Shown here piece by piece: positions 26,262 through 34,746 of a stretch of DNA of 64,000 nt (position 1 is its first letter; the number at the start of each line of letters is the position of its first letter). This DNA is from Lacrimispora xylanisolvens (GTDB taxonomy: Bacteria > Bacillota > Clostridia > Lachnospirales > Lachnospiraceae), in the NCBI RefSeq assembly GCF_002934545.1, contig NZ_PTJA01000008.1, positions 214,023 to 278,022 on the forward strand, given 5' to 3'. Under the pieces are notes generated by a model that worked only from the letters and a program-made list of their open reading frames with translations, had not been told where the DNA came from and did not search any database. The translations under genes and the position numbers were made by a program.

Positions 26262-26457
26262 TGTCTTCTGTTATCAAAGCATTCTTTTTGACTATTTTTA
26301 CAATATAATCGTTTATTTTTTATGCATTATATCTAATGAATTTGTTTATTATGTATGATAAACTCAAATTGTATATATGCAATCGATTTCTATATTTTTT
26401 AAATTATTTTACAGCTTTATTATTTTTTTGTTGCGTTTTATGAAAGGAGATTTGAAA

Positions 26458-26808
26458 ATGATACGAAGAAATGAAGAGAAAGAATCCATACGTAAGCCGG
26501 CCCCATTTGACGGAACAGGCGAAATCACGGTGCGCAGCCTGTTAAACGGTCCAGAAGAAATGAGCCGGAAGGGACGGGTTTTTGGCCATACCACCGTCTG
26601 GCCAGGCTCAGAAATCGGCTATCACCTGCATAATGGTGATAGTGAAACTTATTATATTTTAAGCGGGTCCGGGAGATATAACGACAACGGTACGTTTACC
26701 ACTTTAAACGCAGGTGACGTAGCATACTGCGCTCCTGGAGAAGGACACGGAATTGCCTGCATCGGAGAGGAACCAATCGAAATGATTGCACTGATTCTAT
26801 ACGAATAA
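26458..26808 (+). CDS. Small cupin-domain protein
   Basis: A 116-aa single-domain cupin with both motifs: GYHLHNGDSETYYILSGSGRY (motif 1, metal-ligand His/His/Glu) and GDVAYCAPGEGHGIACIG (motif 2, His). ATG at 26458 follows AAAGGAG. Such proteins act as small isomerases, dioxygenases or ligand sensors. It diverges from operon 2 and converges on the LacI-type repressor gene, so it likely belongs to the same pathway. Function is unassigned. Confidence 0.8.
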   Translation: MIRRNEEKESIRKPAPFDGTGEITVRSLLNGPEEMSRKGRVFGHTTVWPGSEIGYHLHNGDSETYYILSGSGRYNDNGTFTTLNAGDVAYCAPGEGHGIACIGEEPIEMIALILYE

Positions 26809-26870
26809 TTCCAGTCTGCATATAACTGTAACGGTCTTATTCATACATTTGCAACTAAGCTTTACACAGT

Positions 26871-26921
26871 AAAAAGGTCTGTTGGCAAACTGATTCCACT
26901 GTTTGCCAACAGACCTTTTTT
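26871..26921. terminator. Strong bidirectional terminator
   Basis: Perfect 20-bp stem (26871-26890 with 26901-26920) with a 10-nt loop and A/T tracts on both sides. It separates the convergent cupin and LacI-type repressor genes. Confidence 0.93.
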
Positions 26922-26960
26922 CACGGATTTCTATTTTTAAGTCTCCCCTAAATTCCGGAT

Positions 26961-27953
26961 CTACAGGCTCTGCCGCTTCACCAGTTCCATATCCAGGGTA
27001 ATTTTATGGGTTTGAGCCCTTCCTTCCATCACATCTACCAGTATCCGGACAGACATCATGGTAGATACCGTTACCATTGTATCCAGAGAAGTCAGCCTGG
27101 GCCGGCTTACTTCACAGAGTTCAGAATTCCCCTCTCCTATGATAGAAATATCTTCAGGAACTCTCTTTCCCTGTTCCATAAAAGCGTACATCACCTCAAT
27201 GGCCAGCCTGTCCTGAACACAGAGAACACCGTCTGTCTCCGGCCTTTCTTTCAGAATGCGGGTCACCACTTCATCAGCGCCCACGCAGGGATCGACTCCG
27301 GTATAAACGTTGTATTGAACATCAGGATGTTCCTCTGCGGCCGCCTCAAAATACGACTGTATCTTAGGCTGGCTCGCCCGGTTTTTTTCAATAATAAGTG
27401 CCAGGTTTCTGCGCCCACGCTCCACAAGCTGTTCCACACAGCACCGAAATCCCCGTTTCTCATTAGCTCCAATACAGTATACATTTTCCATATTAACCCG
27501 TTCATTCTGGTAGACCAGAAGCACCGGTACATCCGGCAGCCACCTCTGAATCAGTTTTTCCAGCCGGTCATGCTCCACAAACGAGAGACCGATTAAAAGT
27601 ACGCCCTCTACCTTTCGAAGCCTCAGTTCCGCTATGGCTTTCCCCATGGAATCGGGCTCTTTCCCAGTATATCTTGTCATACACTGATAGCCATTGAGGA
27701 TCAGCTCATTCTGACACCGGGCAATTGCCTCATTCTGATGCTGGGAATCCAGATCATCCGTCACAATACCTACCATGCGCGTCCGCTGCGTTACCAGACT
27801 GCGGGCATTTTCATCTGGAATATAATTGTTTTCCTCCAATACCTTCTGGATTAATTCACGCTTTTTCCTGCTGACTCCCGGTTTATCGTTCAGAGCACGG
27901 GAAACCGTGCTTGGTGATACTCCGGTCAGTGCAGCGATATCATAGATTGTAAT
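26961..27953 (-). CDS. LacI-family transcriptional repressor, apparent AUU start
   Basis: A ~330-aa repressor. The N-terminal HTH reads TIYDIAALTGVSPSTVSRALNDKPGVS, followed by the Peripla_BP_1-like effector domain (MVGIVTDDLDSQHQNEAIARC to LTSLDTMVTVSTMMSV). The family consensus starts M-x-T-I-Y-D-I-A. The in-frame codons before the HTH are TAA (stop), then AAG GAG GGG GCT GTA ATT, with no ATG, GTG or TTG. ATT at 27953 lies 8 nt after GGAGG, so AUU initiation is the simplest reading. The first canonical start (TTG, 27839) would delete the HTH. It probably regulates itself and operon 2 with the cupin. Confidence 0.82.
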   Translation of the reverse strand: MTIYDIAALTGVSPSTVSRALNDKPGVSRKKRELIQKVLEENNYIPDENARSLVTQRTRMVGIVTDDLDSQHQNEAIARCQNELILNGYQCMTRYTGKEPDSMGKAIAELRLRKVEGVLLIGLSFVEHDRLEKLIQRWLPDVPVLLVYQNERVNMENVYCIGANEKRGFRCCVEQLVERGRRNLALIIEKNRASQPKIQSYFEAAAEEHPDVQYNVYTGVDPCVGADEVVTRILKERPETDGVLCVQDRLAIEVMYAFMEQGKRVPEDISIIGEGNSELCEVSRPRLTSLDTMVTVSTMMSVRILVDVMEGRAQTHKITLDMELVKRQSL

Positions 27954-28028
27954 TACAGCCCCCTCCTTTTACTCCTGAATCTTCTGTAAATTGAAAATCA
28001 GACAACCATTTTTATTGTTTGTTGTATT

Positions 28029-28070
28029 AGTATACATCAATTCTGCAACTTCTGCAACATTTATTGCAAC
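28029..28070 (-). promoter_or_regulatory. Promoter of the LacI-type gene with three TGCAAC repeats
   Basis: Minus-strand -35 TTGCAG (28052-28057), 17-bp spacer, -10 TATACT (28029-28034). TGCAAC occurs at 28044-28049, 28053-28058 and 28065-28070, in and around the -35 box. The motif matches half-sites at the operon 2 promoter, which fits autoregulation. Confidence 0.6.
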
Positions 28071-28192
28071 TTTCAGTTACGTTATTCATTCAGAAATATG
28101 CTTCCCCTCCTATACGAAAGCATCGTGGCTATGCCTGGACTCAGAATGCTTTGTTGGGTGAAATAAGTTCTTCAAAAGGGAATCCGGCAGGA

Positions 28193-28222
28193 TTGACAGC
28201 TTCCCTAAAGATAGAGTATTAT
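28193..28222 (+). promoter_or_regulatory. Promoter of the ArsR-like regulator gene
   Basis: -35 TTGACA (28193-28198), 18-bp spacer, -10 TATTAT (28217-28222), about 65 bp before the start codon. Nothing else was recognised between here and the LacI promoter. Confidence 0.6.
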
Positions 28223-28287
28223 AAATACCAAATACAAAGATCCGGAAAGTACATATAAGGTTTTGAAAAAGGAAGGAGGGTGTTATT

Positions 28288-29208
28288 ATGGCAAAAATCA
28301 AGGATTTTACCCTGGAAAATATCAAGGAAATCTGTGAATTCGGCAAGGCGATTTCCTCTCCTGTCCGGTTAGAGATTATTAAGCTGTTGTATCAGGACAA
28401 TTATTCCATAAGCCAGATAGCGGAAGCTCTTGAGCTCCCACAGTCCAGCACCGCATTTCATCTAAAGCTGCTCGAGGCCGCAGACTTAATCCGCATGGAG
28501 GAGCAGCCAGGGAGCCACGGAACCATGAAAGTCTGCAGCCGGAAACAGGATTATGCCAATCTTTGTTTTCTTCCAAGAAGCAGTCAGATTAACCAGATAG
28601 TCAGTATTGAGATGCCGGTGGGCTCATTTGTAGATTGCAGCATCTTCCCTACCTGCGGGTTATATACACCCAGTGGTGTTGTTGGAATGGAAGATAAGGA
28701 GTACAGCTTTTATCTGCCAGAACGGATGAATGCCGGACTTTTATGGACATCAAAGGGATATGTACAATATAAATTCCCCAATCAGCTGCCGGCCGGCAGA
28801 CTTCCTGTGTGCCTGTCATTTGCCATGGAGATATGTTCGGAAGCTCCTGGTTATGCCGAAGACTGGAAATCTGACATTACCCTGTGGGTAAACGGCATCG
28901 AATGTGCCACCTGGCGCTGCCCAGGAGATTTTGGTTCCAGAAGAGGAAGACTTACGCCTCCGCTCTGGCCCAACGGTTCCACGCAATATGGCATCTGGGT
29001 AAAGTGGGAAATCAGGAGAGACGGAACATATATCAATGGAGAACAGGCTTCAAAAGTCAGACTCAGCGATATTGCAATTCCTGAAAAACCATTTGTTGCA
29101 ATGACCATAGGAAACAAGAAAAACGCCAGGTATGAAGGCGGCTTTAATCTTTTTGGCAAGACCTTTGGCGATTATCCCAGGGATATATTAATGGAGATAG
29201 AATATTAA
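28288..29208 (+). CDS. ArsR-like HTH regulator with a large C-terminal domain
   Basis: A 306-aa protein. Residues ~10-90 are a winged HTH of the ArsR type (FGKAISSPVRLEIIKLLYQDNYSISQIAEALELPQSSTAFHLKLLEAADLI). The remaining ~200 residues are unlike the usual ArsR metal sites and are rich in aromatic, beta-type sequence (DITLWVNGIECATWRCPGDFG, later GIWVKWEIRRDGTYING), suggesting a beta-sandwich carbohydrate-sensing domain. It sits just before a sugar ABC operon with a GH2 glycosidase, so it probably senses that glycan or its product. Confidence 0.75.
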   Translation: MAKIKDFTLENIKEICEFGKAISSPVRLEIIKLLYQDNYSISQIAEALELPQSSTAFHLKLLEAADLIRMEEQPGSHGTMKVCSRKQDYANLCFLPRSSQINQIVSIEMPVGSFVDCSIFPTCGLYTPSGVVGMEDKEYSFYLPERMNAGLLWTSKGYVQYKFPNQLPAGRLPVCLSFAMEICSEAPGYAEDWKSDITLWVNGIECATWRCPGDFGSRRGRLTPPLWPNGSTQYGIWVKWEIRRDGTYINGEQASKVRLSDIAIPEKPFVAMTIGNKKNARYEGGFNLFGKTFGDYPRDILMEIEY

Positions 29209-29228
29209 TTATAACAAAAAAACAAGAC

Positions 29229-29270
29229 AACTGTCTGGAAAATATGTTTGTTTCCAGATGGTTGTTTTTT
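29229..29270 (+). terminator. Terminator after the ArsR-like gene
   Basis: 13-bp stem with two mismatches (29229-29241 with 29251-29263) followed by a T-run (29265-29270). Confidence 0.78.
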
Positions 29271-29413
29271 ATTGTCTTATATCCGGAAAACAGAAATAGA
29301 TGGTTATAACAGAAACTCTATTTTTTTAATGAAAATAAAATCGCATTATAACATTATTACTGTTGTAAATATAAAATATACACAAATATATTAATATTTA
29401 TCAATATAATATA

Positions 29414-29442
29414 TTGACTTACACAATAAAAAGGTGTATTGT
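29414..29442 (+). promoter_or_regulatory. Promoter of the sugar ABC/GH2 operon
   Basis: -35 TTGACT (29414-29419), 17-bp spacer, -10 TATTGT (29437-29442). The surrounding interval 29271-29540 is very AT-rich with no other feature seen. Confidence 0.6.
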
Positions 29443-29542
29443 TTGCTTATTATATCAGTATTGCTGTTATTAATTTAACCTTATCAGAGTGGCAGCGTAC
29501 TGGTTTATGGTGCAAGCATTCAAACAAAATAAGGAGGTAATT

Positions 29543-30955
29543 ATGAGAAGAAGCAAAAAATGGATGGCTGCCTTAGGTGCCGCCGCACTGGTTATGTCAG
29601 CAATGTCTGGTTGTACAGGAACCACATCAACCCAGACTGCCGGAAGTACTCAGGAAACAAAAGGTACACAGGAAAGCAAAGAAACTGCGTCAGGGGAAAC
29701 GTCAGCTGCTGCAGAAGAAACAAAGAATGTCAACGACGACGGAACGGTTAACAATCCGGAAAAAGTCGCAGTGGACGCCAACAAGCTGGTGATGTGGTCC
29801 TTATTCAGCGGAGGCGACGGCGGCTTTATGTCAAAGATGATTGAAGATTACAATGGTACCAGTCCTACGAAGCAGGTACAATCCATCATGTTGGTATGGG
29901 CAGACTATTATACCAAGCTTCAGACGGCTGTTGCTGCTGATAAAGGTCCTGATATTGGTATATCCCATGCTTCTTCCCTGCCTCAGTTAGTGGAAGATGG
30001 CGTCGTGCAACCGATCACTCCCTATCTTAATGAGTTGGGAATCGATCTGAGCCAGCATTATTCTCAGGCTTCCATTGATGCTGTTACATTTGACGGAGAG
30101 GTATACGCAGTGCCGCTGGACACTCACGCAGAGATTATGTATTTTAATAAGAATATATTAGAACAGGCAGGAGTAGCTTTAAACGGAAGCGGTGGAGTCG
30201 ATATCAAAAGCGCTGATGATTTTTATGCTGTCTGCGAGAAAATAAAATCTGTGATTCCAGCAGATGGCTCCGTAATCGCTCTTACCAGCAACGGAGATGA
30301 CCCTTACCGCTTATGGTGGGCGTCCTATTTCCAGATGGGAGGTACTCCTCTTGTCAGCGATGACGGCAAAAAGGTGACTCTTGATAAGGAAAAGGCCGTT
30401 AAGGCAGCAGAGTTTGTAAAGGGACTTTATGACAAAGGTTATGTTAAAGAAGGAATTGATGACCACCAGAAATTTTTCCAGAGCGGCAAAGCAGGAATCT
30501 GCATTGGCGGAACCTGGGCCGTTGGAGCCTTTGAACAGACAGATAACTTAAACTTTATACCAGTACCATTTCCTAAGCTCTTTGATACGGATAATTGCTG
30601 GGCAGACTCCCATACCTTCATTCTTCCAACAAAGAAAGCAAGGAATGAGGCGGACAGCAAGGCTGCTGTGGAATTCATGGTATCAGCGTCCATGAAAGGC
30701 GGCGTTACCTGGGCTGGCTCCGGTCAGATTCCGGCATGCAAAGAAGTTCTTGCAAGCGATGAATATAAGGCACTTCCATACAGAAGCAGTTACATGTCCG
30801 AAGTTGAGAAAGCGGTTCTTCCCGCTAAGGTATCGACTTTTAACGGAATGAAGAAAGGCATGATTGACAGCCTTGATACGATCTGGACAGGAAAGGGTGA
30901 TGCCAATTCCGGCATTGACACTCTTTACGATGAGCTTGAATCAAATCTTCCGTAA
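29543..30955 (+). CDS. Sugar ABC transporter substrate-binding lipoprotein
   Basis: A 470-aa extracellular lipoprotein (family 1 solute-binding protein, SBP_bac_1). Signal peptide MRRSKKWMAALGAAALVMSA with lipobox MSGC (Cys24), then a Thr/Glu-rich linker. The body shows KLVMWSLFSGGDGGFMSKMIEDYN, GPDIGISHASSLPQLVEDGVVQPI and GKAGICIGGTWAVGAFEQ, as in oligosaccharide-binding proteins. ATG at 29543 follows AAGGAGG; an upstream frame extension is unlikely. It feeds the two permeases after it and the GH2 enzyme. The ATPase (MsmK-type) is not in the operon, as is common in Firmicutes. Confidence 0.9.
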   Translation: MRRSKKWMAALGAAALVMSAMSGCTGTTSTQTAGSTQETKGTQESKETASGETSAAAEETKNVNDDGTVNNPEKVAVDANKLVMWSLFSGGDGGFMSKMIEDYNGTSPTKQVQSIMLVWADYYTKLQTAVAADKGPDIGISHASSLPQLVEDGVVQPITPYLNELGIDLSQHYSQASIDAVTFDGEVYAVPLDTHAEIMYFNKNILEQAGVALNGSGGVDIKSADDFYAVCEKIKSVIPADGSVIALTSNGDDPYRLWWASYFQMGGTPLVSDDGKKVTLDKEKAVKAAEFVKGLYDKGYVKEGIDDHQKFFQSGKAGICIGGTWAVGAFEQTDNLNFIPVPFPKLFDTDNCWADSHTFILPTKKARNEADSKAAVEFMVSASMKGGVTWAGSGQIPACKEVLASDEYKALPYRSSYMSEVEKAVLPAKVSTFNGMKKGMIDSLDTIWTGKGDANSGIDTLYDELESNLP

Positions 30956-30966
30956 TAACAGGTAAG

Positions 30967-30992
30967 CAGAGGGGGGATTATTTCCCCCTCTG
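30967..30992 (+). promoter_or_regulatory. Stem-loop after the sugar-binding lipoprotein gene
   Basis: Perfect 9-bp stem CAGAGGGGG (30967-30975) / CCCCCTCTG (30984-30992), 11 bp after the stop codon and without a T-run. It likely stabilises the upstream message. Confidence 0.68.
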
Positions 30993-31028
30993 AACAAGGC
31001 GGTTTGTATAAATGGGAGGACTTATACC

Positions 31029-31928
31029 TTGAGCAGAAGCAGAAAAATAAGAGATATGGCGACAGGTCTTGGATTATGCTTTCCTTTTTTGGCCTTATAT
31101 ACAGTTTTTACTATTTGGCCGGTCATTCAGGGGCTGTATGTAAGTTTACATAAATGGTCCTTAATGGGGAAGGTAAAATTCGTAGGACTGGATAACTATA
31201 TTAAGTTTTTATCGGATCAAAAATTTATTGATGCACTGAAACATACGATTATATTTGTTGCACTTTCCGTTCCATTTCTGGTCATTATGGCTCTGATACT
31301 TGCCCTGTTTGCCAATCGGCCGGTAAAGATCAGACGTGGATTAAGAATCGCATTTTATCTTCCAAGCATTATCTCAGTTTCAGTTGCATCCTTTATTGCC
31401 AAATACATGTTTGCGCCCTATATGGGTTTTGTAAATGGGATTCTTCATTTGACCGGTCTCTTAAAATCAGGGGCGGAAATCCAGTGGCTGATTGATACAA
31501 ATCATGCATGGGCGGTGGTAACCATAATGACCGTATGGTGGACGGTCGGTTTTTCCATGCTGCTGTATTTATCAGCTTTGCAGGATATCTCCCCTGAAAT
31601 ATACGAAGCTGCGGAAATCGACGGGGCTGCAAAAAGGCAGCAATTATTCTCCATCGTCCTCCCGCTTCTAAAACCTACCACGTATTTAATCGTAATGCTG
31701 CAAATTATTGCAAGCTTTAAAGTATTCGGTCAGATTCAGCTGATCACGGCCGGAGGCCCCGCGGGAAGCACCAAACCATTGATCCAGTATATTTATGAAA
31801 CGGGCTTTACCAAAAATAATATGGGATATGCGGCTGCCATGTCATATGTATTGTTTGCTATTCTGGTAGTGTGTACCCTGATTCAGAAGGCAATTCAGAA
31901 AAAGGGGGAACAAAAAGATGAAGCGTAA
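31029..31928 (+). CDS. Sugar ABC transporter permease (MalF/UgpA type)
   Basis: A 299-aa membrane protein with six hydrophobic segments. The EAA loop reads EIYEAAEIDGAAKRQQLFSIVLPLLKP, which docks the ATPase. The start is TTG at 31029 after GGGAGGA. It forms the pore with the next gene product and overlaps it by 11 bp. Confidence 0.9.
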   Translation: MSRSRKIRDMATGLGLCFPFLALYTVFTIWPVIQGLYVSLHKWSLMGKVKFVGLDNYIKFLSDQKFIDALKHTIIFVALSVPFLVIMALILALFANRPVKIRRGLRIAFYLPSIISVSVASFIAKYMFAPYMGFVNGILHLTGLLKSGAEIQWLIDTNHAWAVVTIMTVWWTVGFSMLLYLSALQDISPEIYEAAEIDGAAKRQQLFSIVLPLLKPTTYLIVMLQIIASFKVFGQIQLITAGGPAGSTKPLIQYIYETGFTKNNMGYAAAMSYVLFAILVVCTLIQKAIQKKGEQKDEA

Positions 31929-32748
31929 AAAAGCAAAAGCCGGAAGTCTTATTTTGACCGTTTTGTCAGCCGGACTGGCTATTATTTTTCTGGCTCCTGT
32001 GATCTGGGCTTTCTTTGTATCCCTGCAATATGAAGGAAAGCAGATAAAAAGCGTAGTCAGCTGGTTTTCTCCCCCATACACCTTTGGAAATTATCTGGAT
32101 CTGATTATTGGCTCAGATGTTGCCAAGTGGCTTCTTAATTCCGTGGTAGTTGCAGTTCTTGTTACAGTTTTAACCCTTCTCTTCTCCGCCATGGCTGCTT
32201 ATGCTCTGTCTAAAATCAAATTTATGGGGAGAAACAAACTGTTCTTTTACTTTTTACTGGGGCTCATGGTTCCAGGAGAGGCCACCATTGTTCCGTTGTT
32301 TATTACTGCAAACAATATTCATCTGATTGATACTTATGCAGGTCTGCTTCTGCCATCTGTGGCAGTTTCCATGAATTTGATTATCATGGTTACTTTTTTT
32401 AAAGGTATTCCTGATTCCCTGATTGAAGCCGCAAGAATAGACGGCGCCGGGGAAATCACGATTTTTGCCAGAATCGTCATGCCGCTGTCAAAGGCAGTCC
32501 TTTCAACCATTAGTATCTTTGCATTTATAGGGAGCTGGAATAACTATCTCTGGCCCTTACTCTGTTCTATGGACAGCAGTAAATTTACATTGCCTGTGGG
32601 AATCCCCATTTTTGCGGGAACATACACCGTGGATTATGTGAAACCGATGACGGCCAATATGATCGCATCAATTCCTGCTATTATCATATATCTGATTTTT
32701 GAAAAACAGATTGTGCAGGGAATTACCATGTCCGGCGTCAAGGGTTGA
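31918..32748 (+). CDS. Sugar ABC transporter permease (MalG/UgpE type)
   Basis: A 276-aa membrane protein with six hydrophobic segments and the EAA loop SLIEAARIDGAGEITIFARIVMPLSKA. The C-terminus ends GITMSGVKG, the typical MalG-family ending. Translation is coupled to the preceding permease. Confidence 0.92.
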   Translation: MKRKKAKAGSLILTVLSAGLAIIFLAPVIWAFFVSLQYEGKQIKSVVSWFSPPYTFGNYLDLIIGSDVAKWLLNSVVVAVLVTVLTLLFSAMAAYALSKIKFMGRNKLFFYFLLGLMVPGEATIVPLFITANNIHLIDTYAGLLLPSVAVSMNLIIMVTFFKGIPDSLIEAARIDGAGEITIFARIVMPLSKAVLSTISIFAFIGSWNNYLWPLLCSMDSSKFTLPVGIPIFAGTYTVDYVKPMTANMIASIPAIIIYLIFEKQIVQGITMSGVKG

Positions 32749-32783
32749 CATAAGTATAAAACAGATAAAGGAGAATTAACTTC

Positions 32784-34583
32784 ATGCTATGCTATCAAAA
32801 AGATTATCCAAGACCACAATTTGTCCGAGATGACTGGGCCAGTTTAAACGGAATCTGGAACTTTAGCTTTGACGACAGCAACAAAGGTGAGGCAGAAGGC
32901 TGGTATAAGGGTTTTCACAGGGAAAAAGAGATCAATGTCCCCTTCACCTATGAAACGAAGAAAAGTAATATTCACGACGAAGAAATGCATCATTATGTGT
33001 GGTATGCCCGTACATTTCAGGCTGACAAAGCGAAAACAACACGCAATAAGCTGATTCTGCATTTTGAGGGAAGTGATTTTCTTACAAAGGTGTGGATTAA
33101 TGGTCAGCTGGCCGGAATGCACGAAGGCGGATATTCCCGCTTTTCCTTTGATATTACAAATCTTATAATCGATGGCGAAAACCTTGTAGTCGTAAAAGCT
33201 GAGGATCATCCCGATGCACAGCAGCCAAGAGGAAAACAGCGCTGGATATCCGAGAATTTCGGCTGCTGGTATGTTCAGACAACAGGAATCTGGAAGACCG
33301 TATGGTTGGAGTATGTGCCCAGTATCAGCTTACGCTCAGTGAAAATGACTCCGAATCTGCCGGAAGGCAGGCTGGAACTGGAATATGCGGTAGACTGTCC
33401 TGAAGTTTTAGACGGAAAAAAACTGGAAGTGGAGGCATTGGTAAGCTTTGGCGGCAGATTTGTGACAAAAGTTCAGACAGCCATAGGGAAAAATCCCACA
33501 AAAATTTCCGTTGATCTGATGGCTGCAGAGGCAGGCTATCCCTGGGGAATCCGCACATGGACTCCTGCCGAACCAAATCTTTACGACATCAGCTTTCGTA
33601 CCCGGTTTAATGGAGAGGTGTGGGATGAAATTGGTTCTTACTTTGGAATGCGTGAGATCCGGATCGAAGGTCCTAACATTCTTCTAAACGGAGCACCACT
33701 GTATCAAAGGCTGATTCTTGACCAGGGGTATTGGGAAGAATCTCATTTGACTCCGCCAGATGAGGAAGCATTAATCCAGGATATTGATAAAATTCATGAA
33801 CTTGGCTATAACGGCTTAAGAAAGCACCAGAAAACAGAGGATGAAAGATTCCTTTACTGGTGTGATGTGAAGGGAATGCTGGTCTGGAGCGAAGCACCTG
33901 CTGCCTATATTTATTCCGACAGGGCAGTGGAACTTTTTACAAGGGAATGGCTTGATATTGTAAAACAGAATTATAATCACCCCTCCATTATTACCTGGAC
34001 TCCATTAAACGAATCCTGGGGTGTACCGCAGGTTGAGACAGACAGCACACAGCAGCACTTTACAGAAGCGATCTATCACCTGACCAAGAGCATTGACCCA
34101 CACCGCCCGGTAATCGTAAATGACGGGTGGGAACATACCGTTTCCGATATCCTTACTCTGCATGATTATGAAGAGGCAGGCGAGATTCTCAAAAAGCGAT
34201 ATACGCAGTATAAGGATGAAATTATGACAACCGAGATCTACCACTCCACTTCCAAATCCGCCCTTGCAAACGGCTTTTCCTACAAAGGCCAGCCAGTGAT
34301 TATCAGTGAATTTGGAGGCATTGCATTTGACAGTGATAAAGAAGGCTGGGGATATGGAAATAAGGTCAATACAAAAGAAGATTTTTTAAAGAGGTTCGAC
34401 AGTATTACTACCGCTATAAAAGAAATCCCCTATGTTTGCGGTTACTGCTATACCCAGGTTACAGATGTGCAACAGGAGATCAATGGTCTGATGGACATCG
34501 CCAGGAACTATAAAGTAGATCCTGAAGTAATTAAAGAAATCAATAAAAGAAAAGTGGCATACTGGAGAGATGAACTCCGGTAG
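32784..34583 (+). CDS. Glycoside hydrolase family 2 enzyme (beta-glucuronidase/beta-galactosidase-like)
   Basis: A 599-aa GH2 glycosidase with the three-domain layout: jelly-roll sugar-binding domain (~1-180, GIWNFSFDD and GQLAGMHEGGYSRFSFDIT), Ig-like sandwich (~180-290) and TIM barrel (~290-590). The acid/base is Glu410 (TPLNESWG) and the nucleophile Glu509 (IISEFGG). There is no signal peptide, so it acts in the cytoplasm on an imported oligosaccharide or glycoside, matching the operon's ABC importer. The classic galactosidase or glucuronidase specificity signatures are not clearly present, so the substrate sugar is open. Confidence 0.88.
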   Translation: MLCYQKDYPRPQFVRDDWASLNGIWNFSFDDSNKGEAEGWYKGFHREKEINVPFTYETKKSNIHDEEMHHYVWYARTFQADKAKTTRNKLILHFEGSDFLTKVWINGQLAGMHEGGYSRFSFDITNLIIDGENLVVVKAEDHPDAQQPRGKQRWISENFGCWYVQTTGIWKTVWLEYVPSISLRSVKMTPNLPEGRLELEYAVDCPEVLDGKKLEVEALVSFGGRFVTKVQTAIGKNPTKISVDLMAAEAGYPWGIRTWTPAEPNLYDISFRTRFNGEVWDEIGSYFGMREIRIEGPNILLNGAPLYQRLILDQGYWEESHLTPPDEEALIQDIDKIHELGYNGLRKHQKTEDERFLYWCDVKGMLVWSEAPAAYIYSDRAVELFTREWLDIVKQNYNHPSIITWTPLNESWGVPQVETDSTQQHFTEAIYHLTKSIDPHRPVIVNDGWEHTVSDILTLHDYEEAGEILKKRYTQYKDEIMTTEIYHSTSKSALANGFSYKGQPVIISEFGGIAFDSDKEGWGYGNKVNTKEDFLKRFDSITTAIKEIPYVCGYCYTQVTDVQQEINGLMDIARNYKVDPEVIKEINKRKVAYWRDELR

Positions 34584-34604
34584 GGTGAATTTTAATAAAA
34601 TTTT

Positions 34605-34647
34605 ATCAGGCCTCCTCTCTATATGTTAAACAGAGAGGAGGCCTGAT
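34605..34647 (+). terminator. Hairpin after the GH2 operon
   Basis: Perfect 16-bp stem (34605-34620 with 34632-34647), loop of 11. Only a short T-tract follows, so it may be a weak terminator. Confidence 0.7.
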
Positions 34648-34691
34648 TTGCATTAACGCCATCCTGATAATTGCATATTTGCGTCTTAATG

Positions 34692-34722
34692 TGTTGCGTT
34701 TTTGCAACATTAGTGATATGAT
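34692..34722 (+). promoter_or_regulatory. Promoter and palindrome of XRE regulator 2
   Basis: TGTTGCG-TTTT-TGCAACA (34692-34709) covers the -35 box TTGCGT (34694-34699). A 17-bp spacer leads to -10 TATGAT (34717-34722). Layout and most bases match the promoter of XRE regulator 1 at 17171. Confidence 0.8.
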
Positions 34723-34746
34723 ACATTCAAAAGGAGGTGTGGTAAG

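Noticed and set aside
26377..26457. Longer N-terminus for the cupin protein
   Set aside because: The extra 27 residues are hydrophobic AT-rich translation of the leader; ATG at 26458 has the only good ribosome-binding site.
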